From assembly GCF_001571245.1 (NCBI RefSeq), contig NZ_BCTK01000005.1, forward strand, positions 1,116,001 through 1,180,000: a stretch of DNA of 64,000 nt. Direction: 5' to 3'. The position numbers were made by a program, and so were the translations under genes. This DNA is from Achromobacter piechaudii NBRC 102461. GTDB lineage: Bacteria > Pseudomonadota > Gammaproteobacteria > Burkholderiales > Burkholderiaceae_B. The notes under the pieces are model-generated. The model did not search any database. It was not told where the DNA came from and saw nothing but the letters and a program-made list of their open reading frames with translations. Below, in pieces: positions 1 through 9,268 of the stretch (its first letter is position 1; every line of letters begins with the position of its first letter).

Positions 1-941
1 AAGTGGCGGTGTTCAATCCCGTCAACCCGGTCAGCGCTCGCGCGGGCTGGTCGCCGAACCAGCGCAACCACCGCAAAGTGCTGGTCGTGGACGGCAAGGT
101 GGGATACGTCGGCGGCATCAATGTCAGCAGCGTTTACGAATCGGCGCCGGGGTCGGCCGCAGGTTCCGGCCCGGGCTCGGGCGGTGGATCCGCCAGCGGC
201 GCGGATGCGAAGTCGAAATCCAAGCCAGATTCCAAACCGGACGCCAAGGCGGCGCCATGGCGCGACACGCATCTACGCATCGACGGGCCCGCCGTGGCGC
301 AGTTGGAGCAGGTCATCCAGGCGGGTTGGGCGTCACAGTCCGACGAACCCATCAGGGGTGGTGGCACGTATGTGGCGCCGCCGTCTGGGTCGACTTCCGT
401 TCGCATCCTGGCGAATCAGCCGGATCGCAGTGACGGCTACACCGTCTATCTGACACTGATGTCCGCGTTCGAAAGCGCGCAGAAATCTATCCACATCACG
501 ATGGCGTACTTCGTGCCGGACCCGGCCTTCATCGAGGTGTTGGCGGCTGCCGCGCGGCGGGGCGTGGACGTGGTGCTGGTGTTGCCCGGCTTCAGCGATT
601 CGTCGCTGGTGTTCAACGCCGGACGCTCGCATTACATCGATCTGCTGGAGGCCGGTGTCAAGCTCTACGAGCGTCGCGATGCCTTGCTGCATGCCAAGAC
701 GGCGGTGGTCGACGGGGTCTGGTCCACCGTGGGCTCCAGCAACATGGACTGGCGCAGTTTCGCGCTGAACTACGAGATCAACGCGGTCGTGCTGGGCCCG
801 GAATTCGCTGGCCAGATGGAAGCCCTGTTCCAGCGCGACGTGGCCGATTCCGTGCCCATCACGCAGGAAGCGTGGCGTCAGCGTGGCGCTGACGACCGCT
901 TCATGGAATTCTTTTCGCGCATGTTTGAACGCTGGCTCTAG
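1..941 (+). CDS. Phospholipase D-like / cardiolipin synthase family protein (3' part, start outside window)
   Basis: This is the C-terminal part of a two-HKD phospholipase D superfamily protein, the family of cardiolipin synthases, which join phospholipids by a phosphatidyl-enzyme mechanism at the membrane. The first visible HKD motif (HRKVLVVD, visible residues 23-30) and the second (HAKTAVVD, residues 230-237) both keep His, Lys and Asp. The frame is open at the left edge, so the N-terminus lies upstream. Between the motifs, visible residues about 47-85 form a Ser/Gly/Ala then Lys/Pro/Asp low-complexity insert that is unusual for the fold and is probably an exposed loop. A perfect hairpin follows the stop codon. 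The family is certain; the exact substrate is not. Confidence 0.85.
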   Translation, partial: VAVFNPVNPVSARAGWSPNQRNHRKVLVVDGKVGYVGGINVSSVYESAPGSAAGSGPGSGGGSASGADAKSKSKPDSKPDAKAAPWRDTHLRIDGPAVAQLEQVIQAGWASQSDEPIRGGGTYVAPPSGSTSVRILANQPDRSDGYTVYLTLMSAFESAQKSIHITMAYFVPDPAFIEVLAAAARRGVDVVLVLPGFSDSSLVFNAGRSHYIDLLEAGVKLYERRDALLHAKTAVVDGVWSTVGSSNMDWRSFALNYEINAVVLGPEFAGQMEALFQRDVADSVPITQEAWRQRGADDRFMEFFSRMFERWL

Positions 942-947
942 AGGCGT

Positions 948-974
948 CGTCGCCACCCGCACAGGGTGGCGACG
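948..974. terminator. GC-rich hairpin between convergent genes, no U-tract
   Basis: An 11-bp perfect stem (CGTCGCCACCC / GGGTGGCGACG) with a GCACA loop lies in the 40-base gap between two convergent genes. It lacks a T run on either side, so it is only a probable bidirectional terminator or mRNA 3'-end stabiliser. Confidence 0.5.
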
Positions 975-981
975 CGTGCCG

Positions 982-2622
982 CTATGCGCGGTGGTCCGCC
1001 AACGCCGTCGTGATGTCCTGGGTCGGTTGGAACGACTGTGCTTGCGCCATACCCCAACCCACGCGAAACACCTGATGACGGAACTCGCCGCGCAGCAGCT
1101 CGCCCGGCGCCAACTCCGGAAACAACGCCGACAACAAACGGATTTCGCTGGACGATATGCGACGCGCGATGTGGTGCGGACGCAGTTGGCCGGGATGGGT
1201 CAAGCCAGCGGCGGCCAATAGCTCGGCCAGCGCGTGCAGCGTATTGCGATGAAAGTTGGCGACGCGCTGCGCCTTGTCGGGCACGACCAGCGCGCGTTGC
1301 CGCAAGGGGTCTTGCGTCGTGACGCCGGTGGGGCATTTGCCGGTATGGCAAGCCTGGGCCTGGATGCAGCCGATAGCGAACATGAAGCCGCGCGCCGCAT
1401 TGCACCAGTCGGCGCCCATGGCCATCACGCGCGCCATGTCGAACGCCGTAATGATTTTTCCCGACGCGCCGATCTTGATGCGGTCGCGCAGGTTCACGCC
1501 GATGAGCGTGTTGTGAACGAGGCGCAGCGCCTCGCGCAAAGGGGTGCCCACGTGGTCCACGAATTCGACCGGGGCCGCGCCGGTGCCGCCTTCCGCGCCA
1601 TCGACCACGATGAAGTCTGGCGCGATGCCGGTCTCCAGCATGGCCTTGACGATGGCGAACCATTCCCAAGGGTGGCCGACGCAGAATTTGAAGCCCACGG
1701 GTTTGCCGCCTGATAGTTCGCGCAGGCGCGCCACGAATTTCATCAGCCCGATCGGCGTGTCGAAGGCCGAATGGCTGGCGGGGGAATTGCAGTCCTGCCA
1801 CGCGGCCACGCCGCGCGCTTCGGCAATTTCGGGAGTGACCTTGCCTGCGGGCAGGATGCCGCCGTGGCCCGGCTTGGCCCCTTGCGACAGCTTGATTTCA
1901 ATCATCTTCACCTGCGGCGTACAGGCGTTCTTGACGAAGGCCTCTTCCGAGAAAGCGCCTTGTTCATCGCGACATCCGAAGTAGCCCGACCCGATGTTCC
2001 ACACCAGGCTGCCACCGGGCTGGCGATGGTAGCGGCTGATGCCGCCTTCGCCCGTGTCGTGCGCGAAATCGCCCTGGCGCGCGCCCTCGTTCAAGGCCAA
2101 CACAGCATTGGCGGACAGCGCGCCAAAGCTCATGGCCGACACGTTGAAGGCCGACATGGAATAGGGCTGCTTGCACTCCGGGCCGCCCACGGTGACGCGG
2201 AAGTCCGTGTCGTTGATGTGCGAGGGCGACATGGAATGGTTGATCCATTCGTAGCGGTCGCCGTACACGTCTTCCTGCGTGCCGAAGGGACGCTTGTCGA
2301 TTTCGCGCTTGGCGCGCTGGTAGACGATGGATCGCTGCGCGCGGGAAAACGGCGCGGCCTGCGTGTCGTCTTCCAGGAAGTATTGGCGGATCTCGGGGCG
2401 GATGAATTCGAACAAGAAACGCAGGTTGCCGATGACGGGATAGTTGCGTCGGATGGCGTGGCGCGTCTGGTTCAGGTCATAGACGCCCAGCACGCCCAGC
2501 ATCGCCAGCGGAACGGCGGCCCATAGCCAGCCCAGCGAACTGGTGAACGCCAGGACGGCGGTGACGACGGCGCCTATCAGGGTCAACAAAAAGGCCGTGT
2601 AACGGCCAAGAATCCAACTCAT
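982..2622 (-). CDS. FMN-binding glutamate synthase family protein, membrane-anchored
   Basis: The protein of about 546 residues starts with two hydrophobic segments (about residues 8-50), followed by a domain matching the FMN and 3Fe-4S domain of the glutamate synthase large subunit. The cysteine pattern C-x5-C-x4-C (CIQAQACHTGKC, about residues 417-428) is the 3Fe-4S ligand set of GltB. Other hallmarks are GEGGISRYH and VDGAEGGTGAAP. It lacks the glutaminase and GXGXG domains of true GltB, so it is probably an FMN/Fe-S oxidoreductase of unknown substrate. I chose the ATG at 2622 because GGAGAG lies just upstream; an in-frame ATG at 2643 is possible. Confidence 0.85.
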   Translation of the reverse strand: MSWILGRYTAFLLTLIGAVVTAVLAFTSSLGWLWAAVPLAMLGVLGVYDLNQTRHAIRRNYPVIGNLRFLFEFIRPEIRQYFLEDDTQAAPFSRAQRSIVYQRAKREIDKRPFGTQEDVYGDRYEWINHSMSPSHINDTDFRVTVGGPECKQPYSMSAFNVSAMSFGALSANAVLALNEGARQGDFAHDTGEGGISRYHRQPGGSLVWNIGSGYFGCRDEQGAFSEEAFVKNACTPQVKMIEIKLSQGAKPGHGGILPAGKVTPEIAEARGVAAWQDCNSPASHSAFDTPIGLMKFVARLRELSGGKPVGFKFCVGHPWEWFAIVKAMLETGIAPDFIVVDGAEGGTGAAPVEFVDHVGTPLREALRLVHNTLIGVNLRDRIKIGASGKIITAFDMARVMAMGADWCNAARGFMFAIGCIQAQACHTGKCPTGVTTQDPLRQRALVVPDKAQRVANFHRNTLHALAELLAAAGLTHPGQLRPHHIARRISSSEIRLLSALFPELAPGELLRGEFRHQVFRVGWGMAQAQSFQPTQDITTALADHRA

Positions 2623-2674
2623 GTTCCTCTCCGCGGTGCGCAAGTGACGCCACCATACACCAGCCAGCCCTCCC

Positions 2675-2704
2675 GAAAAAAGAAAGCCCCCTTAAAAAGG
2701 GGGC
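2675..2704 (-). terminator. Rho-independent terminator of the YeeE/YedE gene
   Basis: The stem GCCCCCTT / AAGGGGGC (2686-2704) with a 3-base loop is followed on the minus strand by a T-rich tract (complement of 2675-2685). It lies downstream of the minus-strand gene ending at 2738 and separates it from the FMN protein gene. Confidence 0.85.
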
Positions 2705-2737
2705 GGTGCGTGGAACACTGTTTTTCAGTATCGAGCG

Positions 2738-3961
2738 TCAGCAGCTGGAGGCCGGAGGGGTTTTCTCTACAGCCAGGCCGAAGGCGGGACGCAGCCGCAC
2801 GCCCAGGGCGCTGCCGGCGAAAGCGGCCGGCAGCCACAACCAGGCGTGCAGGCTGCCCGACAGGATGCCGCTGAAGTACGCGCCGATATTGCAGCCGAAG
2901 GCCAGGCGCGAACCATAGCCCAGCAACAGGCCGCCGATGACTGCACCGGCCAGCGAGCGCGCAGGCACTTTCCATACGGGGGCGAACTTGCCCGCCACGC
3001 TGGCGGCGGCCAGCGCGCCGAGCATCAGGCCGATGTCCATGACCGTCGTGACGTCCTGGCGCAGCGGTGCGCCCAGCGACGGCTGCTTGCTCCAGTAAGT
3101 CCAGCTTGCGACGTCGCCGCTGACGGCATTCAGGGTTTTGGCGCCCCACAACGCAAAGGCGGAGGTGATGCCCCACGGGCGTCCCGCCAAGGCCAGGGTT
3201 GCGAAGTTGAGCACGACCAGCGCCACGCCGCCCCAGATCAGCGGCCAGGGGCCTTGCAGCAACGACACCGGGCGCGCGGTGCGCGAAGCGAAGGAAATGA
3301 CGTGCCCATGTCGGCGCTTTTCAAGCGCGGTGGCGGCCCAGGCGATCAGCCCGAACACCACCAGATTGGCGATCAGCGCGGGGGCCAGCCCCCAGGTCTT
3401 GATCAAGGACGTCGGCGCCAGCGCGGGCAGCGCGGACCACCAGCCGAAGTTTGCCGTGGCGATGACCGAGCCCACGATGAAGAACAGCAGCGTGACCAGC
3501 ATGCGGGTGTTGCCGCCGCCTACCGCGAACAGCGTGCCCGACGCGCAGCCGCCGCCCAGCTGCATGCCGACGCCGAAGAGGAACGCGCCCAGCAGGACGG
3601 ACACGCCCGGTGGCGACACGAAGCCCGTGACGGGTTGGCCGAACAGCGTGCCGGCGGCCAGGAAGGGGAAGAACAGCAGTACGCCGACCCCCAGCATGAA
3701 CATCTGCGCGCGCAGCCCCGCACCGCGTCGGTCGGACACGAAGACGCGCCAGGCCTGCGTGAAACCGAACGACGAGTGATACAGCGTCACGCCCAGCAAC
3801 GCGCCGATCACCCACAGTGCGCCTTGGCGCCAACTGACGGTTTGAAAGAGGTAAAGCGTGCCGGCCAGCAGCAACAGCAGCGCGATCCACAGCGGCTTGC
3901 GGTTGATATGGATGGGCGGCAGGGCCGAGGGCAGGGGCAGGGTCGAGGCGTTGGAGCTCAT
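2738..3961 (-). CDS. YeeE/YedE family inner-membrane transporter (TsuA-like, sulfur compounds)
   Basis: This is a polytopic membrane protein of about 407 residues with around ten hydrophobic segments. It carries two copies of the YeeE/YedE signature, glycine-rich segments holding one conserved cysteine each: GGGCASGTLFAVGGG near residue 150 and LAFGCNIGAYFSG near residue 360. Characterised relatives (TsuA) pass thiosulfate along conserved cysteines. No TusA-like partner gene adjoins it, and its own terminator separates it from the next gene, so it appears monocistronic. The ATG at 3961 is preferred over 3967 because GGGA is correctly spaced only from it. Substrate specificity is inferred. Confidence 0.85.
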   Translation of the reverse strand: MSSNASTLPLPSALPPIHINRKPLWIALLLLLAGTLYLFQTVSWRQGALWVIGALLGVTLYHSSFGFTQAWRVFVSDRRGAGLRAQMFMLGVGVLLFFPFLAAGTLFGQPVTGFVSPPGVSVLLGAFLFGVGMQLGGGCASGTLFAVGGGNTRMLVTLLFFIVGSVIATANFGWWSALPALAPTSLIKTWGLAPALIANLVVFGLIAWAATALEKRRHGHVISFASRTARPVSLLQGPWPLIWGGVALVVLNFATLALAGRPWGITSAFALWGAKTLNAVSGDVASWTYWSKQPSLGAPLRQDVTTVMDIGLMLGALAAASVAGKFAPVWKVPARSLAGAVIGGLLLGYGSRLAFGCNIGAYFSGILSGSLHAWLWLPAAFAGSALGVRLRPAFGLAVEKTPPASSC

Positions 3962-4115
3962 GGGCATCCCGGTGGGATTGATTCGTCAAAGCAAACGGGC
4001 GCGTAGAGGGGCGCCCGTGGTGATGCCTGAAAGTTTACGGTGGCGCTTTAATCGCTCAAACCATAATTTAATGCTTGAGTAATAACTAAAAGTCATTAAG
4101 CGGGCACGCCGCCCG

Positions 4116-5396
4116 TTATTGCAGCCGCCACACCAGCGCCGCCAATGTCAACAGCAGGACGGGCAGCGTCAGCACGATGCCGACCTTGAAGTAGTAGCCC
4201 CAGGTGATCCGCAGCCCCTTGCGCGCCAGCACATGCAGCCAGAGCAAGGTGGCCAGGCTGCCGATCGGGGTGATCTTCGGCCCCAGGTCGCTGCCGATGA
4301 TGTTCGCGTAGATCATCGCGTCCTTGAGCGGGCCGGTCGCGCTGGTGTCGGCGATGGACAGCGCGCCCACCAACACCGTGGGCAGGTTGTTCATGACGGA
4401 CGACAGGAACGCGGTGATCAGCCCCGTGCCCATCGCCGCGCCCCACAAGCCATATTCGGCGCAGCGGTCCAGCACCTGCGCCAGATGCGCGGTCAGGCCG
4501 GCGTTGCGCAGGCCGTAGACGACCAGGTACATGCCCAGCGAGAAGATCACGATGTGCCACGGCGCCTCGCGCATGATCTTGCGGGTGCCCACGATGTGCT
4601 GGCGTCCGGCGATCACGAGCAGGCCCAGCGCGCCGGCGGCGGCAATGGCGCTGACCGGTATCCCCATGGGTTCCAGCACGAAAAATCCCGCCAGCAGCAG
4701 CGCCAGCACGATCCAGCCGGCACGGAAGGTGATGGGGTCGCGAATCGCGGAGGCCGGCGTGGGCAGCTGGCTGACGTCGTAGCGGGGCGGGATGCTCTTG
4801 CGAAAGAACAGCAGCAGCACGACCAGCGTGGACCCCACCGCCATCAGGTTGACCGGCAGCATCACCGAGGCGTATTCGCCGAAGCCGATGCCGAAGAAGT
4901 CGGCCGAGACGATGTTCACCAGGTTCGAGACGATGAGCGCGATGCTGCCGGTATCGGCGATGAACCCCGCCGCCATCACGAACGCCAGCGACGCGCCGGG
5001 CCCGAAGCCCAGGGCAAGCAGCATTTCCATGACGATGGGCGTCAGGATCAGCGCCGCGCCGTCATTGGCGAACAGCGCGGAGACCGCCGCGCCCAGCAGC
5101 ACGATCAGCACGAACAGCAGGCGTCCGCGCCCGCCGCCCCAGCGCGCGACGTGCAGGGCGGACCATTCGAAGAAGCCGGCCTCGTCCAGGATCAGGCTGG
5201 TGACGATGATGGCGATGAACGTCGCGGTGGCGTTCCAGACGATGCGCCAGACATCCGCGATGTCGGCCAGGTGGACCACGCCGGTCGCCAGGGCAAGGCC
5301 CGCGCCGATGACGGCGCTCCAGCCGATCGACAAGCCGCGCGGCTGCCAGATGACCAGCGTGATGGTTAAGACGAAGATGGCGGCGGCAAGCAGCAT
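4116..5396 (-). CDS. arsB: ArsB arsenite efflux permease
   Basis: The protein (426 residues from this ATG) has 11-12 predicted membrane spans and matches E. coli ArsB closely along its whole length, including [31 protein letters not shown] and [13 protein letters not shown]. ArsB exports arsenite and antimonite, alone as a secondary pump or with the ATPase ArsA. No arsR, arsA or arsC adjoins it. The preceding carrier gene ends in TAGTG, so an in-frame GTG at 5408 overlapping that stop is a possible alternative start (430 residues), and translation may be coupled. E. coli ArsB is 429 residues and begins at the Met aligned with 5396. Confidence 0.93.
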   Translation of the reverse strand: MLLAAAIFVLTITLVIWQPRGLSIGWSAVIGAGLALATGVVHLADIADVWRIVWNATATFIAIIVTSLILDEAGFFEWSALHVARWGGGRGRLLFVLIVLLGAAVSALFANDGAALILTPIVMEMLLALGFGPGASLAFVMAAGFIADTGSIALIVSNLVNIVSADFFGIGFGEYASVMLPVNLMAVGSTLVVLLLFFRKSIPPRYDVSQLPTPASAIRDPITFRAGWIVLALLLAGFFVLEPMGIPVSAIAAAGALGLLVIAGRQHIVGTRKIMREAPWHIVIFSLGMYLVVYGLRNAGLTAHLAQVLDRCAEYGLWGAAMGTGLITAFLSSVMNNLPTVLVGALSIADTSATGPLKDAMIYANIIGSDLGPKITPIGSLATLLWLHVLARKGLRITWGYYFKVGIVLTLPVLLLTLAALVWRLQ

Positions 5397-5407
5397 GGCG
5401 TTCAACA

Positions 5408-6349
5408 CTAAATGGGATGGGCGCTGATCCATGCCACCAGCAGGCTGACGGTGAGCACGGAGGCGACGGTGGAAATCAGAATGGCGCGCGAGGTCACGCG
5501 GGCATCGCGCCCGTACATCTTGGCCAGCATGAACGGGCCGGTGCCGATGGGCAGCGCGCTCATCAACACCGCCGTCCAGGCCCACAACGGCGGCATGGAA
5601 AACACATAGAAGGCCAGCACGGCGGTGACGGCCGGTTGCAGCAGCAACTTGCCCGTCACCAGGCGCAGCACGCCGGGGCCGGCGGTGGCGGTTTCGGTCT
5701 GGGCCAGGAACAGGCCGATGGTCACCAGCGCGCAAGGGCTGGCGGATGCGCCCAGCAGCGCGACGTAGCGGTCGATGCCTTCGGGCAGCGTCAGTCCGGT
5801 GGCGGCCCACGCCAGCCCCAGCACGGGCGCGGCCAGCAAGGGATTGCGCATCAGCGCGCGGCCGACCTTGAGCAGCGTGGCGGCGGCATTGGGGGCCTGT
5901 TGCCGGTCGAATTCGATCAGCGCGATGGCAAAGCCGAACAGCACGCTGGCAGTCAGCAGGGTGGTGAATGCCGCAGGCGCCAGGCTTTCAGCGCCGAACA
6001 GCGCGACGCACAACGGAATGCCCATGTATCCGGCGTTCGCATAGGACGCCGCCAGGCCTTCGATGCTGCGGTCGGTCAGCGGGCGGCGTCCGCCACGGCC
6101 GGGCAGGAACGACACCAGGAAGGTCACGGCGATGCCGCCCGCGAAGGCGCACACGAAACCCCAGTGCGCCATGTGCGCCAGATCCACCTGCGTCATCGCG
6201 CGAAACAGCAGCGCCGGCAGCGACAGGTAGACCACATAGCGGTTCAGCGCATCAGTGGCGCCGGGCCCCAGCACCTTGCCGCGGGCGGCAAGCCAGCCGG
6301 TCAGGATCAGCGCAAAGACCGGCAGGGCGGCGGTAATGACGGCGTTCAT
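5408..6349 (-). CDS. AEC (auxin efflux carrier) family transporter
   Basis: This 313-residue protein has about ten hydrophobic helices arranged as two five-helix halves. It carries the AEC/Mem_trans signatures near the N-terminus ([10 protein letters not shown]) and in helix 4 ([10 protein letters not shown]). Bacterial members carry malonate or other carboxylates, but substrate cannot be read from sequence. Its stop codon TAG abuts or overlaps the start region of arsB, so the two genes are probably cotranscribed. The functional link, if any, is unclear. Confidence 0.85.
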   Translation of the reverse strand: MNAVITAALPVFALILTGWLAARGKVLGPGATDALNRYVVYLSLPALLFRAMTQVDLAHMAHWGFVCAFAGGIAVTFLVSFLPGRGGRRPLTDRSIEGLAASYANAGYMGIPLCVALFGAESLAPAAFTTLLTASVLFGFAIALIEFDRQQAPNAAATLLKVGRALMRNPLLAAPVLGLAWAATGLTLPEGIDRYVALLGASASPCALVTIGLFLAQTETATAGPGVLRLVTGKLLLQPAVTAVLAFYVFSMPPLWAWTAVLMSALPIGTGPFMLAKMYGRDARVTSRAILISTVASVLTVSLLVAWISAHPI

Positions 6350-6382
6350 GGATGGGAGCGTGGGCGCGGGAAGGCGCTCATT

Positions 6383-7273
6383 CTACTTGGCAGTGCGTGT
6401 ACCGCGCGTGACCAGCAGGATGCCCAGGGCGGCCAGCGCCATGCCGGGCCAGGCCAATGCCGGGATGGGTTCGCCCAGCGCCAGCAGCGCGAAGACGGCG
6501 GTGCAGGGCGGCACCATGAAGAACAGCGCCGACACGCGCGAGGCTTCTCCGTGCCGGATCATGGTCAGCAGCAACGTGATGGCAACCAGCGAATTGCCCA
6601 CCACCAGATAGGCCAGCGCGGCAAGCAGCGGGCCGGTCCATTCGATGCGCATGGGCTCCAGCCAGAACGCCAAAGGCGCGGTCACGGCCAGGCCGACGGC
6701 GTATTGCAGCAGGTTGGACGTGACCGGATGCGTGGCCACGCCGAAGCGCTTTTCGTAGAGCGTGCCGCTGGTGATGCAAAGCAGCGCGCCCACGGCGAAC
6801 AAGAGCCCCAGCGGAGCCAGCACATCGATGGAGGCCTTGGCCACGATCACGAGCACGGCTCCCGCAACGCCCAGGCCCAGCCCCGCCCAGCGGCGGGCGT
6901 CGACCCGTTCATGCGCGATCAACGGCGCCAGCAGGCCGATCAGGATGGGTTGCAACGAGGCGATCAAGGCGAGGCCACCCGCCGACATGCCCAGCTTGAG
7001 CGAGAGATACGTGCAGCAGAAATAGCCCGCTTGCAGCAGCAGGCCCACCATGGCCAGATGCCCCCACGCGCGTGCCCCGCGCGGCAGCGCCGGTCGTAGA
7101 ACCAGCATGAAGGGCAACAGGATCAACACCACGCAGGCGTAACGCACGGCCAGGAAGGTAAGCGGATCGGCGTAGGCCAGGCCGATCTTCAACACGACGA
7201 AGCCGCTGGACCACAACAAGAGGAAAAGCGCGGGCGCGGCTTTCAACCAGGTCGGGGCGGTGGGGGGCGTCAT
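6383..7273 (-). CDS. EamA/DMT family drug/metabolite transporter
   Basis: This inner-membrane protein of about 296 residues has ten hydrophobic helices in two EamA repeats. The first repeat contains the typical LLWSSGFVVLKIGL and FLAVRYACVVL segments; the second ends in GEPIPALAWPGMALAALGI. Family members export amino acids, nucleobases or drugs. An in-frame TTG at 7297 would add eight Pro/Thr-rich residues; the ATG at 7273 is preferred because the mature first helix begins shortly after it. It is divergent from the acetyltransferase gene and about 30 bases from the AEC gene start, so it may head that minus-strand run. Substrate unknown. Confidence 0.85.
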   Translation of the reverse strand: MTPPTAPTWLKAAPALFLLLWSSGFVVLKIGLAYADPLTFLAVRYACVVLILLPFMLVLRPALPRGARAWGHLAMVGLLLQAGYFCCTYLSLKLGMSAGGLALIASLQPILIGLLAPLIAHERVDARRWAGLGLGVAGAVLVIVAKASIDVLAPLGLLFAVGALLCITSGTLYEKRFGVATHPVTSNLLQYAVGLAVTAPLAFWLEPMRIEWTGPLLAALAYLVVGNSLVAITLLLTMIRHGEASRVSALFFMVPPCTAVFALLALGEPIPALAWPGMALAALGILLVTRGTRTAK

Positions 7274-7391
7274 GTTGGTTGGGGGCAACGGGGGCAAGCC
7301 GCGATCGTACCCCTTTTCACCGCGTTATCATTCCTGCCGAGAATGCGGCGTAGGATATTTATTGTTGATTGCCGCGCGCGAGGAAATGCAG

Positions 7392-7835
7392 ATGTCGACC
7401 AACAAACAACCCGCAGTGCGTATTGCCCTGGGTACCTGGGACCGCTTGCGCGAAGACGCGTCCGCCGTCCGCCATGAAGTATTCGTGCTTGAGCAGAAGG
7501 TGCCGCCCGAAGTCGAGCTGGATGACGACGACGCCGTGTCGGTGCATGCGGTGGCGTATGGGCCGGACGGCGCGCCGATGGGCACCGGCCGCCTCTTGCC
7601 CGATGGGCATATCGGCCGCATGGCCGTCCGAAAGCGGGCGCGTGGCATGGGGGTCGGCGGGCAGTTGCTGGATGCCTTGATCGAGCAGGGACACGGCGAC
7701 GGGCACCGCATGTTGGTGCTGCACGCGCAAACGCACGCCGCCGGTTTCTATCAGGCGCACGGCTTTGCCGTGGAAGGCGAAGAGTTTGTCGAGGCCGGCA
7801 TCGCGCATGTGGTGATGACGCGCGAACTCAAATAG
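7392..7835 (+). CDS. GNAT family N-acetyltransferase
   Basis: This 147-residue protein has the single-domain GNAT fold. The acetyl-CoA pyrophosphate loop is visible as RKRARGMGVGGQLL (the R/Q-x-x-G-x-G/A pattern), preceded by the beta-4 strand GHIGRMAV and followed by HAQTHAAGFYQAHGF. It resembles the ElaA/YjcF-like subgroup, whose substrates are mostly unknown. AGGA at 7381-7384 is well spaced from the ATG at 7392 but sits only one base from the ATG at 7386, which decides the start. A bidirectional terminator follows. Confidence 0.85.
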   Translation: MSTNKQPAVRIALGTWDRLREDASAVRHEVFVLEQKVPPEVELDDDDAVSVHAVAYGPDGAPMGTGRLLPDGHIGRMAVRKRARGMGVGGQLLDALIEQGHGDGHRMLVLHAQTHAAGFYQAHGFAVEGEEFVEAGIAHVVMTRELK

Positions 7836-7903
7836 CGGGAAGCATCGCGCAATGTAGAGGAGGGCGTGGTGCAGAGGCCCTGCCTCTTCAATACGCTGGC
7901 CGC

Positions 7904-7946
7904 AAAAGAAAAAACCCCGGTCGTTTGCACGATCGGGGTTTTTCTT
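7904..7946. terminator. Bidirectional terminator between GNAT gene and tRNA-Leu
   Basis: A stem AAAACCCCG..TCGT / ACGA..CGGGGTTTT with a TTGC loop has T runs on the plus strand (7939-7943) and on the minus strand (complement of 7904-7914). It can end both the plus-strand GNAT gene and the minus-strand tRNA-Leu gene. Confidence 0.85.
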
Positions 7947-7980
7947 GGCGCATCACGCAGGTACCTCGTGATGTAATAAT

Positions 7981-8065
7981 TGGTGCCCAGGAGAGGACTC
8001 GAACCTCCACACCTTGCGGCACACGGACCTGAACCGTGCGCGTCTACCAATTCCGCCACCTGGGC
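7981..8065 (-). tRNA. tRNA-Leu(CAG), copy 1
   Basis: This is an 85-base class II tRNA with encoded CCA. The 7-bp acceptor stem is GCCCAGG / CCTGGGC and the discriminator is A. The anticodon stem CACGG / CCGTG holds the loop TTCAGGT, so the anticodon is CAG. The long variable arm closes on a GCAA tetraloop. It is transcribed from its own sigma70-like promoter, at 8128-8156. Confidence 0.97.
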
Positions 8066-8127
8066 GCTGGTGCTTCACTTGTTGCGTCGCTTTCGCTTCG
8101 TTTCTTGTTCAGCAGCAGAGAAGCGAG

Positions 8128-8156
8128 ATTATGCACATTTTTTATTTCGTGCGCAA
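8128..8156 (-). promoter_or_regulatory. Sigma70 promoter of tRNA-Leu copy 1
   Basis: On the minus strand, TTGCGC (8156-8151) and CATAAT (8133-8128) are separated by exactly 17 bases. The predicted start lies about 55 bases before the tRNA. The promoter points away from the divergent DTW-domain gene. Confidence 0.7.
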
Positions 8157-8226
8157 GCGAGCAGGCCGCCTTTTTTTGATTTTTTCGCACGCGCCGCGCG
8201 GCCGGCTTTCGATATAGTGTCGCCCC

Positions 8227-8838
8227 ATGTCACGTACCCTTTGCACGCGTTGCCTGCGTCCCGAATCCCACTGCCTTTGCGCGCTCATTCCCAGCCTGTC
8301 GTGCCGCACGCGCGTCGTGGTGTTGCAGCACCCAAGCGAAGCGCGTCACGCATTGAACACGGCCCGGTTGGCGGTGCTGGGTTTGCGCGGCGCGCGGCGC
8401 GTGGTGGGCGAACGCTTTACGCCAAGCGACTGGGTCGAGCCCGGCTACACGCCACGGCTGTTGTTTCCCGGGCCTGATGCGCAAGTCCTTGGTCCGGGGT
8501 ACGGCCGCGATATCGAACAGCCGATTCAGTTGATCGTGCCGGATGGCACATGGGGGCATGCGCGCAAGCTGCTGCACATCAATCCCGAGCTGGCGGCGCT
8601 GCCGCGCGTGATGCTGCCTGCCGGCCTGAAGACGCGCTATCGCGTTCGTCATGCGGACATCGACGGGGCGCTGTCCACTATCGAAGCGGTGACCCACGCG
8701 CTGAACGCCATTGAATTTCCGACGAATGTCGATGCGCTGCTGCGTCCCTTCGAGGCCTTGATCGACGGGCAGATCGAGGGCATGGGTGCGGATCTTTATG
8801 CGCGCCATCACTTGCAGCGCAAGGTGCCGTGGCGCTGA
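8227..8838 (+). CDS. tapT: DTW domain protein, probable tRNA-uridine aminocarboxypropyltransferase
   Basis: This 203-residue protein begins with a cysteine cluster (CTRCLRPESHCLC) typical of the zinc-binding start of DTW-domain proteins and carries the DxTW signature as PDGTWGHARKLL near residue 110. The E. coli relative TapT (YfiP) uses S-adenosylmethionine to make acp3U at position 47 of several tRNAs. The gene lies among tRNA-Leu genes, but class II tRNA-Leu is not a known acp3U47 substrate, so the proximity may be only positional. It starts downstream of, and divergent from, tRNA-Leu copy 1. Family assignment is strong; the tRNA target is inferred. Confidence 0.88.
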   Translation: MSRTLCTRCLRPESHCLCALIPSLSCRTRVVVLQHPSEARHALNTARLAVLGLRGARRVVGERFTPSDWVEPGYTPRLLFPGPDAQVLGPGYGRDIEQPIQLIVPDGTWGHARKLLHINPELAALPRVMLPAGLKTRYRVRHADIDGALSTIEAVTHALNAIEFPTNVDALLRPFEALIDGQIEGMGADLYARHHLQRKVPWR

Positions 8839-8984
8839 AGGGCGAGGTATGGCGAAAGCGAAGGCGATTAATGCGGGGGTGGGGCGCCGGCTTGCGGCTT
8901 TGATAATGCAAAGGCAAGAGCAGGATTTGTTTGGCCGGAGTTAACAAGCCGGCCATAAAACATAAAGCCGAATGCAATCGCCCA

Positions 8985-9024
8985 AGCAAAAGCCCCGAAT
9001 ATCTTGCGATTTTCGGGGCTTTGA
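8985..9024 (-). terminator. Terminator downstream of tRNA-Leu copies 2 and 3
   Basis: The stem AAAGCCCCGAA (8989-8999) / TTCGGGGCTTT (9012-9022) lies 3' of the two minus-strand tRNA-Leu genes, with a short T-rich stretch on the minus strand. It would also stop plus-strand transcription from the DTW gene. The rest of 8839-8984 shows no gene. Confidence 0.75.
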
Positions 9025-9070
9025 GCCTTGCTGTCGAACCAGCGTATAGCGGTTCCGACATATATGCGGG

Positions 9071-9155
9071 TGGTGCCCAGGAGAGGACTCGAACCTCCAC
9101 ACCTTTCGGCACACGGACCTGAACCGTGCGCGTCTACCAATTCCGCCACCTGGGC
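9071..9155 (-). tRNA. tRNA-Leu(CAG), copy 2
   Basis: This is identical in acceptor, D, anticodon and T arms to copy 1, with encoded CCA and anticodon CAG. The only difference is position 9106, which changes the variable-arm loop from GCAA to GAAA; both are GNRA tetraloops, so the arm structure is kept. Confidence 0.97.
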
Positions 9156-9268
9156 ACTGAAAGAGCCTTGAGCTCTACAGGTTTACTGCTGGTACTTCTG
9201 ATATTGCCGGTACTGCTTTTCACTATCCGATCCGCTGATAATCGCCAGCGAATCCGATTTAAATTCCG

